A DNA stretch of 18,612 bases from JBBRCE01 sp038205115 (GTDB lineage Bacteria; Planctomycetota; Planctomycetia; Pirellulales; JBBRCE01): contig JBBRCE010000078.1 of NCBI GenBank assembly GCA_038205115.1, positions 1 to 18,612 on the forward strand, written 5' to 3'. This document shows, piece after piece, positions 14,773 to 18,612 of this stretch. The position numbers and the translations under genes are program-made. The notes beneath the pieces were generated by a model, which saw only the letters and a list, made by a program, of their open reading frames with translations, had not been told where the DNA came from and made no database searches. Numbering within the stretch: the first letter of the stretch is position 1; the number at the start of each line of letters is the position of its first letter.

Positions 14773-16494
14773 ATGAATAACGCGCAGATTTCGAATGTTT
14801 TTGAGACGGTGGCCGACCTGTTGGAATTTCAGGGCGCGAATTCATTTCGTGTGCGCGCGTATCGCAATGCCGCGCGCACGATTCATGATTTGGAACAGCA
14901 GATCAGTTCGATCGTGGCGGATCCGAATCGCAAACTGACCGAAATTTCCGGCATCGGCGCCGATTTGGCCGACAAAATCGCCACGCTGGTGGAAACCGGC
15001 AAATTGCCGATGCTGGTCGAACTTCAGGCCGAAGTTCCGGAAAGCGTGATGACGCTGCTGCGGATTCCCGGCCTAGGTCCGAAGAAGGCGGCCACGCTGT
15101 TCAAAGAACTCAAGGTCACCACGCTGCAAGAACTGCGCGAAGCCTGCGACAAACACTTGGTTCGCGAGCTGAAAGGTTTTGGCGCCAAGACAGAAGAAAC
15201 CATCATCGCCGGTCTGTCACTGGCCGAAACCGCCAGCCTGCGAATGTACTGGGCGGAAGCCGATGTTGTCGTGCAGACGGTCTTGAGCTACATCAAGCAA
15301 TGTCCCGCAGTGCAGCAGGTCGAAGCGGCCGGCAGTTATCGGCGTGGCAAAGACACGGTGGGCGACCTGGACATGCTGGTCGTAGCGACCGACGTCAACC
15401 GCGTTATGGATCACTTCGGCAAATTCCCGGGCGTGTCCGGTTTGCTTGGCCGCGGCGAAACGAAGATGTCGATCCGTTTGGAGTCCGGCCTGCAAGTGGA
15501 TTTGCGGATCGTGCCGACCGAGTCGTTTGGCGCGGCGCTGCAGTATTTCACCGGCAGCAAAGAACACAACGTCATTCTACGCGGCCTGGCAAAAAACCAA
15601 GGTCTGAAAATCAACGAGTATGGCGTCTATCGCGGCGAACAGTCGATCGCTGGCCGTAGCGAAGCCGAGGTGTACGCGACGCTCAATCTGCCGCCGTTTC
15701 CGCCGGAAATGCGCGAAGGCCGTCGCGAATTCGATTGGGCTGCCAAGGGTGAACTGCCAAAACTCGTTCAACTTTCGGACATCGCCGGCGATCTGCATAT
15801 GCACACCACCGAAAGCGACGGCAAGAACTCATTGGCGGAAATGGTCGCTGCCGCGCAAGCCCGTGGACTCAAATTCATCGCCATTACGGATCACTCCAAA
15901 CGCGTGAGCATGGCGCGCGGCTTGGACGGCGCGCGGTTGCGGCAGCAATGGCGCGAGATCGATGCCATCAATCAACGCCTCGACGGCTTTTTGGTACTCA
16001 AGGGCGTGGAATGCGATATCCTGGAGCGCGGCGGCATGGATTTGCCCGACGATGTGTTGGCCGAAGCCGATTGGGTTGTGGCCAGCGTGCATTACGGGCA
16101 GAAGCAACCGCGCGAGCAGATTACCGACCGCATCGTGGGCGCGATGGAGAATCCGCACGTTGCGGCCATCGCACATCCCACGGGACGGATTCTGAATCGC
16201 CGCGCGGCGTACGAAGTCGATCTGGAAATCGTTTACCGTGTTGCCCGCGAGCAGGGCAAGTTGTTGGAATTGAATTCCAATCCGGCCCGACTCGATTTGG
16301 ACGACGTGGCCTGCGCGGCCGCCAAGCGACACGGCATACCGATCGTGATCAATAGCGACGCGCACAACACGGCCGGGCTGGGCGTGCTGCGTTACGGCAT
16401 TTTGCAAGCGCGCCGCGCCGGTCTGACCGCGGCCGATGTTGCCAACACGCGCGACTGGCCGGCGATGAAGGCGTTGATCGGTCGAAAAGCTTAG
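14773..16494 (+). CDS. polX: DNA polymerase/3'-5' exonuclease PolX (family X polymerase + PHP)
   Basis: The 573-residue length matches bacterial PolX (B. subtilis PolX is 570). Bacterial PolX fills short gaps in base excision repair and has Mn2+-dependent 3'-5' exonuclease and AP-endonuclease activity from its PHP domain. Domains in order: an 8-kDa-like region with helix-hairpin-helix segments (ISGIGADLADKIA 58-70; IPGLGPKKAATLF 98-110), then the polymerase core with GSYRRGKDTVGDLDMLV (Asp198, Asp200) and VDLRIV (Asp243). The PHP domain starts at about 338: DLHMHTTESDG (His342, His344, Asp349), ITDHS (His374), GVECDI (Glu413), SVHYG (His440), AIAHPTGR (His468) and INSDAHN (Asp529, His531). 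All polymerase and metal ligands appear present. The frame is open back to 14611, but homology starts at the ATG at 14773. No Shine-Dalgarno is well spaced. It converges on the aminotransferase gene, 26 bases away. Confidence 0.96.
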   Translation: MNNAQISNVFETVADLLEFQGANSFRVRAYRNAARTIHDLEQQISSIVADPNRKLTEISGIGADLADKIATLVETGKLPMLVELQAEVPESVMTLLRIPGLGPKKAATLFKELKVTTLQELREACDKHLVRELKGFGAKTEETIIAGLSLAETASLRMYWAEADVVVQTVLSYIKQCPAVQQVEAAGSYRRGKDTVGDLDMLVVATDVNRVMDHFGKFPGVSGLLGRGETKMSIRLESGLQVDLRIVPTESFGAALQYFTGSKEHNVILRGLAKNQGLKINEYGVYRGEQSIAGRSEAEVYATLNLPPFPPEMREGRREFDWAAKGELPKLVQLSDIAGDLHMHTTESDGKNSLAEMVAAAQARGLKFIAITDHSKRVSMARGLDGARLRQQWREIDAINQRLDGFLVLKGVECDILERGGMDLPDDVLAEADWVVASVHYGQKQPREQITDRIVGAMENPHVAAIAHPTGRILNRRAAYEVDLEIVYRVAREQGKLLELNSNPARLDLDDVACAAAKRHGIPIVINSDAHNTAGLGVLRYGILQARRAGLTAADVANTRDWPAMKALIGRKA

Positions 16495-16520
16495 CGGCCG
16501 AGTTTACTGGCCTACCGAAC

Positions 16521-17837
16521 TCAGCTTGCCCACGGTGCGCCGTGTACGTTGGGCATATCGAAGGCCGGCATCACGGTTTTAAACTTTGGCGGGCGAATGG
16601 CGTGGCCGCCCTTGCTTTCGGTCGCGCCCTTGGCCGCCAGACCGAAGAAACTGGCAATTCGCTGGACCACCAACTTCTGTTCGTTAGCCAGCAGTTCGGG
16701 GAAGATTGGCAGAGCCAGCGTTTCGTTGGCGGCGCGTTCGGATTCTGGCAGGCTGCCCGGTCCATACCCCAAATATTCGAAACATTGCTGCTGATGCAGC
16801 GATAGCGGATAGTAGACCTCGGAACCAATTTTGGCTTGGGCGAGATGATCGCGGAGCGAATCGCGGCGCGTGCCTGGCACGCGGATCACGTATTGATTCC
16901 AAACGTGTTGCTGACGAGGGCCCGTCGTCGGCAAGCCGATGACGCGGTCCAGTCCACAGGCCGTGAACATTTCGTGGTAGCGATTGGCATTGGCGCGTCG
17001 CGCCGCGGCCCAACTATCGAGATGTGGCAACTTGACGTTCAGCACGGCCGCTTGAATCGAGTCCAGCCGACTATTGATGCCGACCACTTTGTGGTAGTAA
17101 CGCGGCTCCATGCCGTGCGCGCGGAGCAGGCGAAGGCTGGCCGCCAATTCATCGCGCTGGGTGGTCAACATGCCGCCATCGCCAAATCCGCCCAGGTTTT
17201 TGGTGGGGTAAAAACTGAAGCAGGCCATGTCGCCAATGCTGCCGGCCGGCGAACCGCCATACGCGGCGCCAATTGCCTGACAGGCGTCTTCGATCACCCA
17301 CAATCGGCGGCGCCGCGCAACGTCTTGAATGCCATCCATGTCGGCGCACTGGCCGAACAAATGGACCGGGATGATCGCCTTGGTTTTGGAGGTCACCAGC
17401 GCGTCGACCAGATCGGCGCGGAGGTTGTAGGATTCCGGATCGATGTCGGCAAACACGGGAGTCGCACCCAAGCGCGTGACCGCGCTGGCCGTGGCGAAGA
17501 ACGTATAGCTGGGCACAATCACTTCGTCGCCGGCGCCAACATCGCAGGCCATCAACGCTAACAGCAGAGCGTCGCTGCCCGAGGCACAGCCAATACCATG
17601 ACGGGCGCCGCAGTATTTGGCCACGCTCTTTTCGAGTTGTTCGCAATCGGGGCCCAGGATGAAGCGGCCGGAATCGCAGACTTTGTCGACGGCCGCGCGA
17701 ATCGCCTCGCGCAACACGCCGTGCTGGCGATTCATGTCCAGCAGCGGAACCGGCTGCGTCGTTGCGGCAGGAATCGGCTGAGCCGCGGCGGTCGGAGCGG
17801 AAATGGTTTGCGGCAGGTTGTTTGGCAGACTGGACAT
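16521..17837 (-). CDS. DegT/DnrJ/EryC1/StrS family PLP-dependent sugar aminotransferase
   Basis: This family transfers an amino group to keto sugars bound to nucleotides, feeding amino sugars into surface glycans. The core runs from VPLLDMNRQHGVLR (about 30) to about 405. It includes the cofactor phosphate segment GIGCASGSDALLLAL (81-95), VIVPSYTFFATASAV (106-120), VIEDACQAIGA (Asp184, pairing with the PLP ring nitrogen), FSFYPTKNLGGFGDGGM with the PLP lysine Lys213, and GINSRLDSIQAAVL. The ATG at 17835-17837 has GGAG at 17844-17847, six bases before it; an earlier in-frame ATG at 17876 lacks such a site. A Pro/Ala/Thr-rich extension of about 29 residues precedes the core, and a tail of about 30 residues ending NVHGAPWAS follows it; both are outside the usual domain. 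The sugar substrate cannot be told. A good promoter lies at 17909-17937. Confidence 0.93.
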   Translation of the reverse strand: MSSLPNNLPQTISAPTAAAQPIPAATTQPVPLLDMNRQHGVLREAIRAAVDKVCDSGRFILGPDCEQLEKSVAKYCGARHGIGCASGSDALLLALMACDVGAGDEVIVPSYTFFATASAVTRLGATPVFADIDPESYNLRADLVDALVTSKTKAIIPVHLFGQCADMDGIQDVARRRRLWVIEDACQAIGAAYGGSPAGSIGDMACFSFYPTKNLGGFGDGGMLTTQRDELAASLRLLRAHGMEPRYYHKVVGINSRLDSIQAAVLNVKLPHLDSWAAARRANANRYHEMFTACGLDRVIGLPTTGPRQQHVWNQYVIRVPGTRRDSLRDHLAQAKIGSEVYYPLSLHQQQCFEYLGYGPGSLPESERAANETLALPIFPELLANEQKLVVQRIASFFGLAAKGATESKGGHAIRPPKFKTVMPAFDMPNVHGAPWAS

Positions 17838-17908
17838 ACGCGACTCCGTTCGGGCAATTTCCAACCCCGCCGTCATCCATGAGGCGGGTAAGCATCGATT
17901 GGTGCCGA

Positions 17909-17937
17909 AAAATAGTCCGCCGAAGGCAATGCGTCAA
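17909..17937 (-). promoter_or_regulatory. Candidate sigma-70-type promoter of the aminotransferase gene
   Basis: On the minus strand, TTGACG (17932-17937, 5 of 6) and TATTTT (17909-17914, 4 of 6) are exactly 17 bases apart. They lie about 70 bases before the ATG at 17837, giving a leader of roughly 60-65 bases. Position, strand and spacing all fit. Confidence 0.45.
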
Positions 17938-18596
17938 GACGAATGCCGGACAAGCCTGCTAGCAGCAGGGAAAACCGCATGGCATGCGCGCTCTAAACAC
18001 ACGGCTCGGATGGAACGATCAAACGGCCAATTTCGCGCCCGCCTTTTCGATACAGGCCAAGTTGAGCAGCGTTGTCGGCGACAAGTTGCATGGGGTGCTT
18101 GACGCTCAAAAAGTAATATCCAACTACGGAGCAACCAGTGACGCGATCGGCACCGGCTCTTCCCGTTCTGGCACAGGCACGAACGGCGGCGCGATGAACA
18201 TCAGCCGCTTATGCGTTTTGGTCGCCGCCTGTCGCCAAGATCACCCCAACGGCGATAAGGTATCCAACGAGACGGGAAACCAGCGACGACTTCGGGCAAA
18301 AATTGACTTCCATGTCCAACTCCGATCCGTGAAGTTTGCACTGAAAAGTGGACGTGGATGATGTTCGCCCAACGTCAAAAGGATAAAGAGTTTAAGTTGA
18401 CGAAACGACCCAGACAGGATGGTTTACAGGCTTCGAAACGAGCTTCGGCCGCAAAAACGGCGCTCGCTAGACCTTAACCAAGCATATCCGTTTGGTACTT
18501 TTTGAGGTTGCGTAAAAAAACTCGAAATCCGCCGGTGATTTGCGGGGTTACATGGTTGTTGAAAGACTATGTTCCGCAACTCAAGGAGGATTTCGA
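17938..18596. other. Gene-poor stretch before the right edge
   Basis: No recognisable gene is seen. A plus-strand frame of 125 codons (17984-18361) and a basic 39-codon frame (18358-18477) have no motif and no well-placed ribosome binding site. A minus-strand run ending near 17993 reads plausibly in places (for example LYRKGGREIGRLIVPSE), but it has no clear start and may be a remnant. A perfect hairpin CCTGCT-AGC-AGCAGG sits at 17955-17969. From about 18360 the DNA becomes AT-richer. The final 100 bases hold the interleaved inverted repeats listed separately. Confidence 0.5.
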
Positions 18597-18598
18597 GT
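18502..18598 (+). promoter_or_regulatory. Interleaved inverted repeats (A-B-A'-B') over a ribosome binding site
   Basis: Block A, TTGAGGTTGCG (18502-18512), pairs with A', CGCAACTCAA (18575-18584), with one bulged G. Block B, ACTCGAAATCCGCC (18520-18533), pairs with B', GGAGGATTTCGAGT (18585-18598), with one mismatch; 11 of these pairs are contiguous. The order A-B-A'-B' permits a pseudoknot, or two hairpins that exclude each other in simple folding. B' covers most of the Shine-Dalgarno AAGGAGG (18583-18589) and part of the GTG start. The structure could therefore control translation, or it could be part of a mobile-element end. Confidence 0.5.
18583..18589 (+). promoter_or_regulatory. Strong Shine-Dalgarno site for the gene at the right edge
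   Basis: AAGGAGG is a near-perfect match to the anti-Shine-Dalgarno and lies 7 bases before the GTG at 18597. It is the strongest such site in the window and the reason for calling the truncated gene. Confidence 0.6.
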
Positions 18599-18612
18599 GA
18601 ATGTAATTATCA
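18597..18612 (+). CDS. Start of a truncated coding region (GTG start, five codons visible)
   Basis: Only GTG AAT GTA ATT ATC (M-N-V-I-I) is in the window, preceded by AAGGAGG with 7-base spacing. The product cannot be identified. A short hydrophobic MNVII-type start is common, including in some IS110-family transposases, but five residues prove nothing. Confidence 0.4.

Noticed and set aside
17984..18361. 125-codon plus-strand frame
   Set aside because: It is Ser/Gly/Asn-rich without domains, predicted membrane segments or a well-spaced ribosome binding site, and I cannot support it as a gene.
18358..18477. Basic 39-codon frame (MMFAQRQKDKEFKLTKRPRQ...)
   Set aside because: It is short, without a ribosome binding site, and basic runs like this arise easily in A-rich DNA.
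18502..18598. Integron attC site
   Set aside because: An attC site has nested arms (R''-L''...L'-R') with RYYYAAC/GTTRRRY cores. Here the arms are interleaved and the cores do not match.

Overview
The window looks like part of the chromosome of a planctomycete, most likely Pirellulales or a close relative. The evidence is the set of family signatures: a very long secreted protein with a Pirellula/Verrucomicrobium-type propeller and a C-terminal CxxCH haem domain, a DUF1559 protein with a prepilin-type N-terminus, a PEP-CTERM sorting tail, a DUF5722 protein, and a DUF116-polyprenyl synthetase fusion. Genes are sparse, often change strand and have wide gaps between them. Shine-Dalgarno signals are present for some genes and absent for others. 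Most genes have moderately high GC. Two stretches are more AT-rich: the small gene at 10684-11112 (about 48% GC by hand count) and the right edge beyond about 18360.

Layout. Bases 1-1077 (+) hold a PrsW-family membrane protease gene broken by two in-frame stop codons. Then come lpxB (1317-2582, +; lipid A disaccharide synthase), a 386-base gap with inverted repeats, and a DUF116/polyprenyl synthetase fusion (2969-4819, +). A DUF1559 pseudopilin-like gene (4839-5789, -) faces it tail to tail. After a 640-base gap comes a trypsin-like PEP-CTERM protein (6430-7440, +). A block of four minus-strand genes follows, read from right to left: the 1130-residue propeller/haem protein (11188-14580), a small unrecognised protein (10684-11112), a DUF5722 glycosidase-like secreted protein (8704-10452) and a GT4 glycosyltransferase (7504-8622). 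PolX DNA polymerase/PHP (14773-16494, +) is transcribed away from that block and converges on a DegT/DnrJ-type sugar aminotransferase (16521-17837, -). The last 775 bases hold a candidate promoter for the aminotransferase, a gene-poor stretch, and a strong ribosome binding site in front of a gene cut off by the window edge.

How the genes fit together. Most of the content concerns the cell envelope: lipid A (lpxB), isoprenoid chain synthesis (polyprenyl synthetase), surface glycans (GT4, DUF5722, sugar aminotransferase), surface protein display (PEP-CTERM, pseudopilin) and a periplasmic cytochrome-like protein. PolX is a housekeeping repair polymerase. No CRISPR array, rRNA or tRNA was found, and no complete mobile element. 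The least ordinary signals are the doubly interrupted PrsW frame, the DUF116-prenyltransferase fusion with altered motifs, the AT-rich small gene, and the interleaved inverted repeats that cover the ribosome binding site at the right edge.
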